Notes: generated by a model not told the origin, from the sequence alone. Positions 9,160 through 18,153 are shown, counted from the stretch's first letter. The stretch is DNA of 64,000 nucleotides from Corynebacterium aquatimens (GCF_030408395.1 NZ_CP046980.1:1984001-2048000), one strand, 5' to 3'. Numbers and translations are program-made.

Positions 9160-10361
9160 ACCCGGGCGAAGAACACCTCAGCGGTATCACTGCCTGGGGC
9201 AAGGGAAAACTCCACCGGCCCATCTGCAGCGGGAAGCCAAGCGGCATCGCCAGCAGAAAGCTCTCGCCCATCGGCCGTGACCTTGCCAGCCGTGCACAGC
9301 ACGATGGCCGGCCCATCCGACTCGGCGATGAGCGTGTTGGCATTTCCTGTTCCCCCAAGGGCGTGGCGGGACAGAATGAAATCGTTGATCGGCACGGGGA
9401 ACGCAGTGACGCCAGCCTGAGTCGTCGTAGCCAGGTGTGGTGACTCCAGCGCGGTGAAGTTCAAAATTCGCACCAGTTCCGGAACGTCGATGTGCTTGCT
9501 GGTGAGTCCCCCGCGCAAGACATTGTCGGAGTTGGCCATAATCTCCACGCCGAGACCACCCATGTACGCGTGCAGGTGACCAGCTCCTAAAAACAGGGCC
9601 TCTCCTGGCTCCAGCACGAAGTAGTTCAAAAGCAGTGCGGCCAAAACACCGGCATCGCCGGGGTACTTTTCGGTGAGATTAAGGTAGTTCTGCACGGTGG
9701 CAATCATCCACTCGGGAAATTCTTCACCGTCACCGGCCACCATCGCCCGCGCGCACTCCGAGATCCCGTCGATAAGCTCCAGGCGCGCATTCCGCGGTAG
9801 GGAGATGAGCGTGGTCAGCAGGGCGCGCAGAGATTCTTCTTCGTGCTGCGGATCAAGCATCGCGGAGTAGCGGTTCAAGCGGCCACACGTCAGCGCGTCG
9901 AAAAGCTCCATGGTTTTTGCAATAGGACGGAATCCCGCCAGCGCCCGGAAGTCGGTCAACGCAACGATGAGTTCTGGCTTGTGGTTGGGATCTTTGTAAT
10001 TCCGCGTGGAACTCCCCACCGGGATCGCTTCCTCATTCTCTTTTTCAAACCCCGCGATCGCTTGCTCCAGGGTGGGATGCGCTTGGATGCTGAGTGGCTC
10101 GTCTGCGGCGAGCAGCTTCATCAAGAATGGAAGCGAATCTCCAAATTGTTTCCGCACTCGCGGACCCAGGGTTGATTCCGGGTCAGCCGCGATCACCCCG
10201 TCGAGTCCCTCGCCGTTCAAGCGCGAGGGCGCGGCATGGTGGGCCCCAAACCACAATTCCGCCTCCGGGCTCAGGGTCGGTACATCGCGCCCCTGTAGCG
10301 CCGCGATGAGCGTCTTCGACCCCCACGGGTAGTTCTGTATCGCTGGAGTCAGAAGCTCCAT
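9156..10361 (-). CDS. manA: Mannose-6-phosphate isomerase, class I
   Basis: 401 residues starting MELLTPAIQNYPWGSKT, the typical type I phosphomannose isomerase N-terminus. The metal-site blocks are visible: the QAHP motif in LSIQAHPTLEQA, the KPEL block in DPNHKPELIVAL, and HLHAYMGGLGVEIMANSDNVLRGGLT further on. It interconverts fructose-6-P and mannose-6-P, feeding GDP-mannose for mannosylated lipoglycans and glycoproteins. GGAAGGGAG precedes the ATG. manB lies 24 bp upstream on the same strand, so the two are an operon. Confidence 0.96.
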   Translation of the reverse strand: MELLTPAIQNYPWGSKTLIAALQGRDVPTLSPEAELWFGAHHAAPSRLNGEGLDGVIAADPESTLGPRVRKQFGDSLPFLMKLLAADEPLSIQAHPTLEQAIAGFEKENEEAIPVGSSTRNYKDPNHKPELIVALTDFRALAGFRPIAKTMELFDALTCGRLNRYSAMLDPQHEEESLRALLTTLISLPRNARLELIDGISECARAMVAGDGEEFPEWMIATVQNYLNLTEKYPGDAGVLAALLLNYFVLEPGEALFLGAGHLHAYMGGLGVEIMANSDNVLRGGLTSKHIDVPELVRILNFTALESPHLATTTQAGVTAFPVPINDFILSRHALGGTGNANTLIAESDGPAIVLCTAGKVTADGRELSAGDAAWLPAADGPVEFSLAPGSDTAEVFFARV

Positions 10362-10385
10362 TGTGATCTCCCTTCCTTCGCGCGA

Positions 10386-11774
10386 CTACGCGCCGCGAAT
10401 GATGCCCAGCACCTCATCGACGATCGCGTCGACTTCTTCCTGCGTCTGCGCCTCCACGTTGAGGCGCAGCAGCGGTTCCGTGTTCGATGCGCGCACGTTG
10501 AACCAGTTTGCGGAATCCTTCAAGCTCACCGTCACGCCATCGAGGCGGTCCACGGACTCACTCCGGTCAGCGAAAGCCTCAACGACCTTATCCATCGCCG
10601 CTGCTTGGTCCGGAACTTCAGAGTTGATCTCCCCGGACGCGACGTAACGGTCATACTTCGCCATCAGCTCGCTTAGGGGCTTGTCCTGCTCCGCGAGCGC
10701 CGCCAGAACATGCAGAGCGGCAACCAGGCCAGAGTCCGCGTTCCAGAACTCAGCAAAGTAGTAGTGCGCCGAGTGCTCACCACCGAATAGCGCACCCTCC
10801 TTGGCCATGTGCGCCTTGATGTAGGAGTGCCCGACGCGCGTCCGCACGCCACGACCACCGTGCTCCTCAATCAGCTCGGGCACAGCGCGGGAAGTAATTG
10901 CGTTGTAAATGATCGCGGCACCAGGGTTATCCGCCAGTGTTCGCTCCGCCACCAGCGCAGTAATCGCCGACGGGGACACCGGCGCGCCGTTTTCATCAAC
11001 AACAAAGCATCGGTCCGCGTCACCGTCGAACGCAAGCCCAATGTCCGCACCTTGCTTAACGACGAACTCCTGCAAGTCAACCAGGTTCTTCGGATCCAGC
11101 GGGTTGGCTTCGTGGTTGGGGAACGTACCGTCGAGTTCGAAGTAGAGGGGCCGGATGTCCATGCTGTCCACCCCACCCAGGACTGCAGGCACCGTGTGGC
11201 CCGCCATCCCGTTGGCAGCGTCCACCGCGACGACCAGCTTACGGTCCGCACTTACCGGAACCAGCTCACGAAGGAACTGCGCGTAGTCCTCCAGCACGTC
11301 ACGCTTGGTGGCGGTTCCGGTCTCCCCCTCATACGCAGGAACCCCATCGACCAGCATGTCAGTGATCTCTGCGAGACCGGAGTCCTGCGACACCGGAGTT
11401 GCACCGGCCCGGCAGAGCTTGATGCCGTTGTACTGCGCCGGGTTGTGGGAGGCCGTGAACATAGCTCCCGCACACTCGAGCGAACCGGAAGCGAAGTACA
11501 GCTCATCGGTGGAGGTGAGCCCCAGCTCAATCACGTTTACACCCTGCTGGTTAACTCCACGCGCAAACGCAGCCGCGAGCTCCGGCGAGGACGGACGCAT
11601 GTCGTGCCCAACGGCAACGGTGGTCTCCCCTTCACCGCGGAGAATGTGCGCGAACGCCGCACCAACATCGAACACGAACTCCGCGTCGATCTGCTCACCC
11701 ACGATCCCGCGGACGTCATAGGCCTTGATAACGCTTGTCACATCTGCACGGTCACGTGTGCGGGTCTCGCTCAT
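10386..11774 (-). CDS. manB: Phosphomannomutase/phosphoglucomutase
   Basis: 462 residues. It shows the four-domain phosphohexomutase layout: IKAYDVRGIVGEQ near the start, the phosphoserine loop TASHNPAQYNGIK (active Ser in ASHNP), the metal-binding DGDADR (AFDGDADRCFVVDE) and the sugar loop GGEHSAHYYF. The C-terminal phosphate-binding loop is RASNTEPLLRLNVEA. It converts mannose-6-P to mannose-1-P for the ManC product. The ATG overlaps the stop of the DUF3499 gene by 4 bp, suggesting coupling. Confidence 0.95.
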   Translation of the reverse strand: MSETRTRDRADVTSVIKAYDVRGIVGEQIDAEFVFDVGAAFAHILRGEGETTVAVGHDMRPSSPELAAAFARGVNQQGVNVIELGLTSTDELYFASGSLECAGAMFTASHNPAQYNGIKLCRAGATPVSQDSGLAEITDMLVDGVPAYEGETGTATKRDVLEDYAQFLRELVPVSADRKLVVAVDAANGMAGHTVPAVLGGVDSMDIRPLYFELDGTFPNHEANPLDPKNLVDLQEFVVKQGADIGLAFDGDADRCFVVDENGAPVSPSAITALVAERTLADNPGAAIIYNAITSRAVPELIEEHGGRGVRTRVGHSYIKAHMAKEGALFGGEHSAHYYFAEFWNADSGLVAALHVLAALAEQDKPLSELMAKYDRYVASGEINSEVPDQAAAMDKVVEAFADRSESVDRLDGVTVSLKDSANWFNVRASNTEPLLRLNVEAQTQEEVDAIVDEVLGIIRGA

Positions 11775-12289
11775 GAAAAAGTATCGTCCTTATTCTCGGT
11801 GTTATCAGTGTTCTCGGTGTTCTCGGTGTTATTTTCTGCTCTACGCGGTTGTTCCGGATCTGGCACAACCGTAAGGTGTGCGCGCCGCGCGGCTTTATGC
11901 TCTGACAAAGTCTTCCCCACCCGCTTCGTTCTATAGATCGGGTGGTTCGATGTCTCAGGGTCAGTGTAATCACGTTTCGTGTCGTACTCGATCGGGTCCC
12001 TCGCGGTGTCCACTAAACCAGTGGTAACGCGGCCGGCTTCACGCACAGCTTCCGCTAGCGCCGTCAATTCCGGATCATCATCGACCGCCACGTGGTCAAT
12101 ACGCACGAGGTCCCACCCGACCGGGGCGGAAATGTTTTCGGAGTGCCTCTGGCACAAGTCCCACGCGTGCGGCTCAGGGACCGCGGTGAGCGGCCCGACG
12201 ATTGCCGTGGACTCCGAGTACGCATACACCAGAGTCGATGTTGCGGGGCGCCCGCACCCGGGGCGACAACAGCGACGGAAGTGATTCAC
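11771..12289 (-). CDS. DUF3499 protein, putative zinc-binding
   Basis: About 172 residues. A conserved actinobacterial family lying next to manB and whiB-like genes. The N-terminus has a zinc-ribbon pattern (CCRPGCGRPA near residues 6-15, then DLCQRHSE), and the C-terminal half is charged and repetitive (NTENTENTDNTENK), probably disordered. The function is unknown. GTG 12289 was chosen because it gives the usual short lead before the first cysteines; a TTG at 12298 is also open. A perfect inverted repeat lies directly upstream at 12300-12324. Confidence 0.8.
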   Translation of the reverse strand: MNHFRRCCRPGCGRPATSTLVYAYSESTAIVGPLTAVPEPHAWDLCQRHSENISAPVGWDLVRIDHVAVDDDPELTALAEAVREAGRVTTGLVDTARDPIEYDTKRDYTDPETSNHPIYRTKRVGKTLSEHKAARRAHLTVVPDPEQPRRAENNTENTENTDNTENKDDTFS

Positions 12290-12299
12290 AAGGCCCAAG

Positions 12300-12324
12300 T
12301 GTAAACGCCGCGGGGCCGTTTACA
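12300..12324. promoter_or_regulatory. Perfect 8-bp inverted repeat between divergent genes
   Basis: TGTAAACG, 9 nt, CGTTTACA. It sits in the 50-bp gap between the DUF3499 gene and the divergent gene at 12340, close to both starts, so a bound protein could control both. The symmetry is exact. The binding protein is not known and I do not recognise the motif as a characterised corynebacterial operator. Confidence 0.5.
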
Positions 12325-12339
12325 TTACATTGATGACAC

Positions 12340-12795
12340 ATGAGCGCCCATGATCCGTCCAGAATCCCCCCGCGTCGCGATTCCCACGGACGCGGCGTAC
12401 GAGGGCCGATACTCCCCGTGGGGGTTCCGCGGTACACCACGCGTTCTTTGGACTTTGACCGAGCAGTGGTCGAGGCGTACGCCCCTTTCAACAATGCCTA
12501 CGCCGATCAGCTCGCCGGAGTTGACCTGGCCGTTGACACTATTCCCCGGATGCGCCTGCGCGCGGACATGACGGTGTTACCGGACGAGATCATTGCGGAC
12601 GGACCGGTTCCTTTGGGCCGAGTCCTTAACGCCGGGGTGGACAGAGCAGGCCGCCCGACGCGCGCACGACTCGTAGTTTTCCGCATGCCGATTGAACGCC
12701 GCGCCCCCACGGCCACTGAGCGAGCGGAGCTTTTGGAATGGGTCATCAGGCGGCTCGTAGCCACCTACCTGAACATGTCCCCCGAGGATCTGTAA
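12340..12795 (+). CDS. Metallopeptidase-family (DUF1025-like) protein lacking the HExxH motif
   Basis: 151 residues. The sequence (DSHGRGVRGPILP, then AYAPFNNAYADQLAGVDLAVDTIPRM, DGPVPLGRVLNAG, ARLVVFRMPIE) matches the actinobacterial branch of the zincin-like metallopeptidase family annotated beside manB/whiB2. In canonical members the C-terminus carries HExxH; here the equivalent place reads ELLEWVIRRLVATYLNM, with no histidine pair, so peptidase activity is doubtful. Related actinobacterial sequences may share this loss, so it may be ancestral in the branch. It is divergent from DUF3499 and convergent with the whiB-like gene. Confidence 0.75.
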   Translation: MSAHDPSRIPPRRDSHGRGVRGPILPVGVPRYTTRSLDFDRAVVEAYAPFNNAYADQLAGVDLAVDTIPRMRLRADMTVLPDEIIADGPVPLGRVLNAGVDRAGRPTRARLVVFRMPIERRAPTATERAELLEWVIRRLVATYLNMSPEDL

Positions 12796-12799
12796 TCAG

Positions 12800-13090
12800 C
12801 TAGACGATCTGCCGGCGCAGGCGGCGACGCTCACGGTCGCTCAGGCCACCCCAGATACCAAAGCGCTCGTCATGCTCCAGCGCGTACTCCAGGCATTCAT
12901 CACGCACGGCGCACGCCTGGCAGATCCGCTTCGCTTCACGCGTGGATCCGCCCTTCTCCGGGAAGAACGCCTCCGGGTCCGTCTGGGCACACAGAGCTTG
13001 ATCTTGCCACTCTTGCTCGACGGTGCCGAACAGTTCGTCGAGGGTCATGCCGCCCGCAGCTGCGCCGCGGAGGATGGCGTTGTCTGCCAT
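12800..13090 (-). CDS. whcD: WhiB-family iron-sulphur transcriptional regulator (WhiB2/WhcD-like)
   Basis: 96 residues. The four cluster-ligand cysteines are visible as one in ALCAQTD, the pair CQAC and the fourth in RDECLEYAL, followed by the invariant turn GIWGGLSDRERR and a basic tail for DNA contact. WhiB2-type proteins (WhcD in C. glutamicum, WhmD in mycobacteria) work in division and septation control, often with WhiA. The position beside manB and manC matches the WhcD locus as I recall it. GAAAGGAACGGG precedes the ATG. Confidence 0.9.
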   Translation of the reverse strand: MADNAILRGAAAGGMTLDELFGTVEQEWQDQALCAQTDPEAFFPEKGGSTREAKRICQACAVRDECLEYALEHDERFGIWGGLSDRERRRLRRQIV

Positions 13091-13382
13091 ATCTGTCCCG
13101 TTCCTTTCTTCGCTGTCCGGAATTTCTTAGTTAGTTACACCGTTGTCATTCGACGTGGCTCTGCAACCGATTCAACACTTTCGCACTAAATAGCGTCAAC
13201 CTCACGGGAACGGATTTGTAAAAAATGCTCGTTATGTCGACGGAATCGCACGTCGTTAATCCCATTAGTCACATATGAAACACCCGCCCGTCACAGGGGG
13301 TAACAGGCGGGGGTACTACATATAGTAGCTTAGGGCTCTAAAACTACTACGGTGCACGTATTTGGCGGTACGCGGCGTGTCG
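13091..13382. other. Intergenic region upstream of the whiB-like gene
   Basis: About 290 bp between the whiB-like gene and the 3' end of manC, both on the minus strand; it should hold the whiB promoter and any manC terminator. A weak hairpin (CCCGCC at 13283-13288 with GGCGGG at 13306-13311) could be that terminator. ACTACATATAGTAGC near 13314-13328 and GTGTAACTAACTAAG on the reverse strand near 13127-13141 are short repeats that could be regulatory. No gene was found. Confidence 0.5.
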
Positions 13383-14462
13383 CTACGCGTCGGGCGAAAA
13401 GCGTATGCCTTTGTCCGGGATGCTCACGCCAGGCCAGATACGCATGCCACCTTGTAGCTCGCAGCGCGCGCCGATGCTTGCACCGTCACCGATGACGCAA
13501 TTAGTGATGCGGGCGTTGGCGCCAATCCGCGCGCCGGACGCGATGATGGAATCACGGATCACGGCCCCCGGCTCGATTGTCACGCCATCGAAGACAACGC
13601 AGTCATCGAGACGCGCACCGGCACCTACGTCCGAGCCGCGCCCAACAGAGGTGCCCCCCACCATGATCGCTCCGCCGCCAACGGCCGCCGAATCGTCGAC
13701 AAGCGCTTCGCCCGTACGCCCTTCCAAAAGTGGCGACGGCGCGATTCCGCGCACGAGGTCCGAGGAGCCTTGCACAAAATCCGAGGGGCGCCCCATGTCG
13801 CGCCAGTAAGACATGTCTACGTGGCCAACCATCTTCGCGTTAGCACTGAGCAAGCCCGGGAATGTCTCGCGTTCGACCGACACTGGGCGGCCCGCAGGGA
13901 TCGAGCGGATCACGTCACGGGTAAACACGTAACAGCCTGCATTAATCTGATCAGTCGGTGGCGCTTCCGTCTTCTCCAAGAACTCAAGCACATTGCCGTC
14001 GCTATCCGTGGGCACCGAACCAAACTGGCTAGGGTCGGCCACTCGCACCAAGTGCAGCGTAACGTCGGCGTTTTTCTCAGTGTGCGTCTCAAGAATCTGT
14101 CCTAGATCAGCACCCGATAGGACATCGCCGTTAAAAATCATGGCATTGTCAAAGCGCAAGTAGGGCTCAACGTTACGGATTCCCCCGCCAGTACCCAGCG
14201 CTTCCTCCTCCACGACGTATTCGATTTCCAGCCCGAATGCAGAACCATCACCAAAGTAGTTCTCAAAGACCTCAGCTTTGTACGACGTGCCCATCACAAC
14301 GTGTTCAATACCGGCAGCCTTAATTCGCGCCAGAAGGTGAGCCAAGAACGGGTGGCCCGCGGTCGGAAGCATCGGTTTCGGTGTGGACACCGTCAGCGGA
14401 CGCAGGCGCGTACCCTGCCCACCAACAAGAACTACAGCATCAGTATTTTTCGGATCAGCCAT
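13383..14462 (-). CDS. manC: Mannose-1-phosphate guanylyltransferase / NDP-sugar pyrophosphorylase
   Basis: About 359 residues. The N-terminal nucleotidyltransferase domain opens VVLVGGQGTRLRPLT and STPKPMLP, with the metal site near MIFNGDVLSGAD. The C-terminal third is a left-handed beta-helix of hexapeptide repeats (GSDVGAGARLDDCVVFDGV and GARIGANARITNCVIGDGA). It makes the activated sugar, most likely GDP-mannose given manA, manB and wbbL around it, although specificity cannot be fixed from the motif. ATG 14462 was chosen for similarity; two in-frame ATGs lie 6 and 12 nt upstream and none has a good ribosome site. It follows wbbL by 22 bp. Confidence 0.9.
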   Translation of the reverse strand: MADPKNTDAVVLVGGQGTRLRPLTVSTPKPMLPTAGHPFLAHLLARIKAAGIEHVVMGTSYKAEVFENYFGDGSAFGLEIEYVVEEEALGTGGGIRNVEPYLRFDNAMIFNGDVLSGADLGQILETHTEKNADVTLHLVRVADPSQFGSVPTDSDGNVLEFLEKTEAPPTDQINAGCYVFTRDVIRSIPAGRPVSVERETFPGLLSANAKMVGHVDMSYWRDMGRPSDFVQGSSDLVRGIAPSPLLEGRTGEALVDDSAAVGGGAIMVGGTSVGRGSDVGAGARLDDCVVFDGVTIEPGAVIRDSIIASGARIGANARITNCVIGDGASIGARCELQGGMRIWPGVSIPDKGIRFSPDA

Positions 14463-14484
14463 GTACATGCACATTACCGTGGCT

Positions 14485-15360
14485 TTAACCGCGAAGGAGA
14501 CTCAGCACGCTTCGCAGCTTCAATCCTGCCCACAAGGCGGCGCGCAACGGAATTTCCCGAAGCCGTGTGTGCCGATCAGCCTGGTATCTATACGCCGATG
14601 CATGATGCGCAGGCACGGTGACCTTGGAGTGCTTTTTGGCGCTATGGCCCTGGTCATGCCGGATCACGGCGGTGTGACAGAACACGTTTGACCAGCCGGC
14701 CCGCGCCAGGCGATCCCCGAAGTCAGTGTCCTCCATGTACATGAAGTAGCGCTCATCAAAACCGCCGATCGCTTCAAACGCCTCCCACCGCACCAGCAGG
14801 CACGAGCCCGACAGCCACCCGGCCGTACGGGTTCGTGAGAGGTCTTCTCCCGCCTTGTACGCGCGGGTAAAGGGGTTCGATGGCCACACGTTGCCCAGTA
14901 GCGCATGCCCAATTCCCGTCCCCAACGTGGGCAGCTCACGCGCCGAAGGGTAATTCGACCCGTCCGCTTCTTCAATCCGCGGGCCCACCGCCCCGGCGTC
15001 CGGGTGCGCCTCAAGGCAGGCGATCATCTCATCGATCGCGCCTTCATCAAACTGAACATCAGGGTTAACCAGCACGAACCATCGGCCATCGATGGTTCCC
15101 TCCGATCGTCGTAAAGCGAGCTCTTTCACCCCCGCGTTGATCGCAGCGCCGTACCCAATGTTGCCTCCCGTGGGGCGAAACTCCACGCCGGGCTCCTCCG
15201 CAGCTACCGCTTGCGGCACACCATCGCGCGAGCCGTTGTCCGCGCACACCAACAGCGTGTCCTGCTGGCACGCATCGCTTAACGACGCCACCAGCGCCCG
15301 CAAGTGATCCCCCGGCGAGTAGGTGACTGTGACGATGCCCAACTGCTTTGACGTATCCAC
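14485..15360 (-). CDS. wbbL: GT2 rhamnosyltransferase, WbbL-like
   Basis: 291 residues. A family 2 glycosyltransferase with the GT-A marks VTVTYSPGD, CADNGSRDG, the Asp motif in VLVNPDVQFDEG, and MEDTDFGDRLARAGW near the catalytic base. In mycobacteria and corynebacteria the WbbL rhamnosyltransferase adds rhamnose to decaprenyl-PP-GlcNAc, building the linker between peptidoglycan and arabinogalactan. Location beside manC and divergent from an LCP ligase-type gene supports that role. Substrate is inferred from context and family. Confidence 0.88.
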   Translation of the reverse strand: MDTSKQLGIVTVTYSPGDHLRALVASLSDACQQDTLLVCADNGSRDGVPQAVAAEEPGVEFRPTGGNIGYGAAINAGVKELALRRSEGTIDGRWFVLVNPDVQFDEGAIDEMIACLEAHPDAGAVGPRIEEADGSNYPSARELPTLGTGIGHALLGNVWPSNPFTRAYKAGEDLSRTRTAGWLSGSCLLVRWEAFEAIGGFDERYFMYMEDTDFGDRLARAGWSNVFCHTAVIRHDQGHSAKKHSKVTVPAHHASAYRYQADRHTRLREIPLRAALWAGLKLRSVLSLLRG

Positions 15361-15437
15361 GGCACATAAGTTTAGGCCGTCGTGTCATATAATTTTGTGA
15401 CCCGCTTTTTGAACCGGCGAAAAGGTGAGCAACTTCT

Positions 15438-17006
15438 GTGACTGACAAACCAAGGCAGGTGCGCGCTATTCAAGCCGCTCCGACCCGCGCCAGGGACATC
15501 AGCCAAGCTGGACACCCTGCGTTCAAAGCGTTTCTCGCTTTTATTTCCGCGTTCATCATCCTCGTGTCCGCGATGGGCTACTACTCCGTGGGAAAGCTGG
15601 GCAACAACCTTGCCAACGCGAAGCTTGAACTGGGTAAATCCAAGGACTTCCAAGGCGCAGACGGCGCAGTGGACATTCTTTTGGTCGGCTCCGATTCCCG
15701 CACGGACGCCCAAGGCAACCCGCTGACCGACGAGGAACTCGCGCGACTCAACGCCGGAACCTCCGAGGGCGAGCTCAACACCGACACGATCATTCTGGTG
15801 CGCGTGCCTAACGACGGCTCCCGTGCGACCGCAGTGTCCATCCCGCGCGACACGTACGTCAAGGACCGCCGTTTTGGCAACAGCAAAATCAACGGCATCT
15901 ACGGGCAGTACGCAGACGAAAAACGCGAAGAGCTCGTTGCCGACGGCATGAGTGAGGGCAAAAAGCTCGAGGAATACGTGAGCCGTGCTGCACAACAAGG
16001 CCTGGTCAACGCAGTGTCCGACCTGACCGGCGTTGAGATCGACCACTACGCCCAAGTCGGCCTGCTTGGCTTCGTTCTGCTCACTGACGCCGTGGGTGGC
16101 GTCGAGGTCTGCCTCAACGAGGCGGTCAACGAGCCGCTGTCCGGCGCGAACTTCCCCGCTGGATACCAAACACTCAACGGCACCGAGGCACTCGCCTTCG
16201 TGCGCCAGCGCCACGATCTGCCGCGCGGCGACCTGGACCGCATCGTGCGCCAGCAAGCATTCATGGCTTCGCTGACCCAGAAAGTGCTCTCTGCTGGCAC
16301 GTTGGGCAATCCCAACCGCTTGCGCGAACTATCCACAGCCGTGGAACGCTCCGTTGTTGTGGATTCCGGCTGGGACATCATGTCCATGGCTTCCCAGCTC
16401 TCCGATCTAGCGGCGGGCAACGTGACATTCGCAACGATCCCCGTGACTTCCGCCAACGGTGTCGGCGATTACGGCGAGTCCATCGTGACCGTCGACCCGA
16501 ACCAAGTCCACGCGTTTATGAACGATCTCTCCGACGGAGTTCAAGGCAACCAGGACGGCCAGGGCGGTGACGACAAAAAGGACGCTAAGCAGGACGACAA
16601 TCCCTTCGCTGGACACTCCATCACCTTGCTCAACGCGGGCACAATCGAAGGCCAAGCCGCATCCGTCGCCGGCTTCTTGCGCAAGGAGGGGGTTGACGTG
16701 GGCACCGTGTCCAATGCTGAATACGGCCTGTATTCGCAGTCCCAGATTCTCGCCGCCGATGCCGAAGACCCAGTGGCGAAGAAACTTGCAGAGAAGCTCG
16801 GCGGGCTCCCAGTCGTCGCGGATGCGTCGTTGGACTCCATCTCTTACGTCGTGGTCACCGCGGATGACTACACCGGACCGCTGGATGAGGCATCGATCCC
16901 GCCTGCCTCCGAGGAGGATGTTGTGGGCACGCCTGGCGACGACTTCGGCGCCGCCGACGCTCCACCGGAGTTCAACGCGGGCGGCGGGCCCCGGTGCATC
17001 AACTAG
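15438..17006 (+). CDS. lcpA: LytR-CpsA-Psr (LCP) family wall polymer ligase with LytR_C domain
   Basis: 522 residues from a GTG at 15438 with AAAGGTGAGC upstream. A short basic cytoplasmic tail leads into one membrane span near residues 33-52. The LCP catalytic domain follows, with ILLVGSDSRTD, VSIPRDTYV and the arginine-rich active-site stretch FVRQRHDLPRGDLDRIVR. The C-terminal part (about 390-480) is a LytR_C domain beginning HSITLLNAGTIEG. LCP enzymes attach arabinogalactan to peptidoglycan; C. glutamicum LcpA lies at the equivalent position, divergent from the rhamnosyltransferase. The acidic Gly/Asp/Lys linker near residue 370 is low complexity. Confidence 0.93.
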   Translation: MTDKPRQVRAIQAAPTRARDISQAGHPAFKAFLAFISAFIILVSAMGYYSVGKLGNNLANAKLELGKSKDFQGADGAVDILLVGSDSRTDAQGNPLTDEELARLNAGTSEGELNTDTIILVRVPNDGSRATAVSIPRDTYVKDRRFGNSKINGIYGQYADEKREELVADGMSEGKKLEEYVSRAAQQGLVNAVSDLTGVEIDHYAQVGLLGFVLLTDAVGGVEVCLNEAVNEPLSGANFPAGYQTLNGTEALAFVRQRHDLPRGDLDRIVRQQAFMASLTQKVLSAGTLGNPNRLRELSTAVERSVVVDSGWDIMSMASQLSDLAAGNVTFATIPVTSANGVGDYGESIVTVDPNQVHAFMNDLSDGVQGNQDGQGGDDKKDAKQDDNPFAGHSITLLNAGTIEGQAASVAGFLRKEGVDVGTVSNAEYGLYSQSQILAADAEDPVAKKLAEKLGGLPVVADASLDSISYVVVTADDYTGPLDEASIPPASEEDVVGTPGDDFGAADAPPEFNAGGGPRCIN

Positions 17007-17021
17007 CTACCATGGGGCGGC

Positions 17022-17693
17022 ATGAGCATGCTCGCCCCGATCTTTGCCGCCGATCCGGCGTCCCCACGCCTTACCGTCTATGACGAGACCCAGGGTTCAC
17101 GCATGGAGTTTTCCGGCGTAACCTTGGACAACTGGGCAAACAAAATTGCCAACATGTTCACGGAAGAGTTCGACTCCCCCGCCCCCGATTCCCCCACTGT
17201 CCTCATTGACCTACCGGTGACGTGGCAGTGCGCAGTCATCATTTTAGGCGCCTACGCTGCTGGGATCGTCCCGTGCTTCGAACCAGGGGCCAGCGATCTG
17301 GAATCCCCGGGCATCGTGTTCACCACCGAAGAGCACCAGAACAACTGGCCGGAAGCTACTGACGTGGTGGTCGTGTCCGCGGACCCATTCGGTCGCGGCG
17401 TAGTAGAAGTGGGTGGAACGCTTAGTCCCGGCGCGATCGATTTTGGTCCCACCGTCCGTTTCTACGGCGATCAGTTCTTCGGCGACGGCTTTCCAGCAAG
17501 TCACTTCGCGCCGACGAATCCACCTACGCCGAGTAGAACTTTGATCACCGGTTGGTCGACGCTGAGCGAGTTCGACGATAACGTCATGGCGCCGCTCATG
17601 GGCGGCGGTTCCGTCGTCATCGTGACTGGCATGGCGTCGACGGACCGCCTCGCGCACATCGCGGACACAGAGAAAGTGACCGCTACTCCGTAA
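17022..17693 (+). CDS. TIGR03089 family protein
   Basis: 223 residues, 15 bp downstream of lcpA with GGGGCGG before the ATG. It matches the actinobacterial TIGR03089 family, a small relative of the N-terminal part of acyl-adenylate enzymes (MLAPIFAADPASPRLTVYDE, DNWANKIANM, QCAVIILGAYAAGI). It is too short for a complete adenylating enzyme, and the function is unknown. A diverged copy of its 3' end occurs at 20620-20845, on the far side of the arsenic genes. Confidence 0.85.
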   Translation: MSMLAPIFAADPASPRLTVYDETQGSRMEFSGVTLDNWANKIANMFTEEFDSPAPDSPTVLIDLPVTWQCAVIILGAYAAGIVPCFEPGASDLESPGIVFTTEEHQNNWPEATDVVVVSADPFGRGVVEVGGTLSPGAIDFGPTVRFYGDQFFGDGFPASHFAPTNPPTPSRTLITGWSTLSEFDDNVMAPLMGGGSVVIVTGMASTDRLAHIADTEKVTATP

Positions 17694-18105
17694 CCCGATT
17701 CATCACGATGGTGTTGGCGCCCTCTTCAGTGGAGGTGACCTCAAGGTCTTCGCCGACCTTTTTGTACTTCAGCTCACCGCTATCGGCGTCGGTCTCGGGG
17801 AAGTACAACACCTTGATGTCCTTGTTCACCGTGCAGTCGCGCTTGTGCTCCCCCGCCAGCTCATTTTCAACCTTCAGCGTGCACACCCCGTCGCCGACCA
17901 CGAGCGTGTAGTTCATTTCCAGCGCGCTTTGAGATCCCAGCATCTCTACGGTTTCGGGATCCACGACGCCCTGTTCCGCGGCGTTGACCGTGGCCTGGTA
18001 CGTACCGTTGATGTCCTCTTCAAACAGGGTGCATGCGCTAACCCCTGTCGCGGAAGCGAACAGTACTGCTGCCGCGCTCAACCAACGTGTCACCCGTGTT
18101 TGCAT
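17683..18105 (-). CDS. Small lipoprotein, paralogue or xenologue of the one at 20842-21288
   Basis: 140 residues with a lipoprotein signal (MQTRVTRWLS, hydrophobic core, lipobox VSAC). The mature part has NGTYQATVNAAEQG, a paired-cysteine strand (DGVCTLKVENEL and RDCTVNKDIK) and ends in a beta-rich segment IVMNRVTE. No known domain is recognised; the NGTY opening resembles other small corynebacterial lipoproteins. The gene overlaps the TIGR03089 gene tail to tail by 11 bp. A second copy with the same architecture lies at 20842, so this gene marks the left border of the arsenic insert. Confidence 0.8.
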   Translation of the reverse strand: MQTRVTRWLSAAAVLFASATGVSACTLFEEDINGTYQATVNAAEQGVVDPETVEMLGSQSALEMNYTLVVGDGVCTLKVENELAGEHKRDCTVNKDIKVLYFPETDADSGELKYKKVGEDLEVTSTEEGANTIVMNRVTE

Positions 18106-18153
18106 AAGAATGAGTCTAAGGCTTTTTAGCGCCCAGCGAACCTCCGCACCGCC

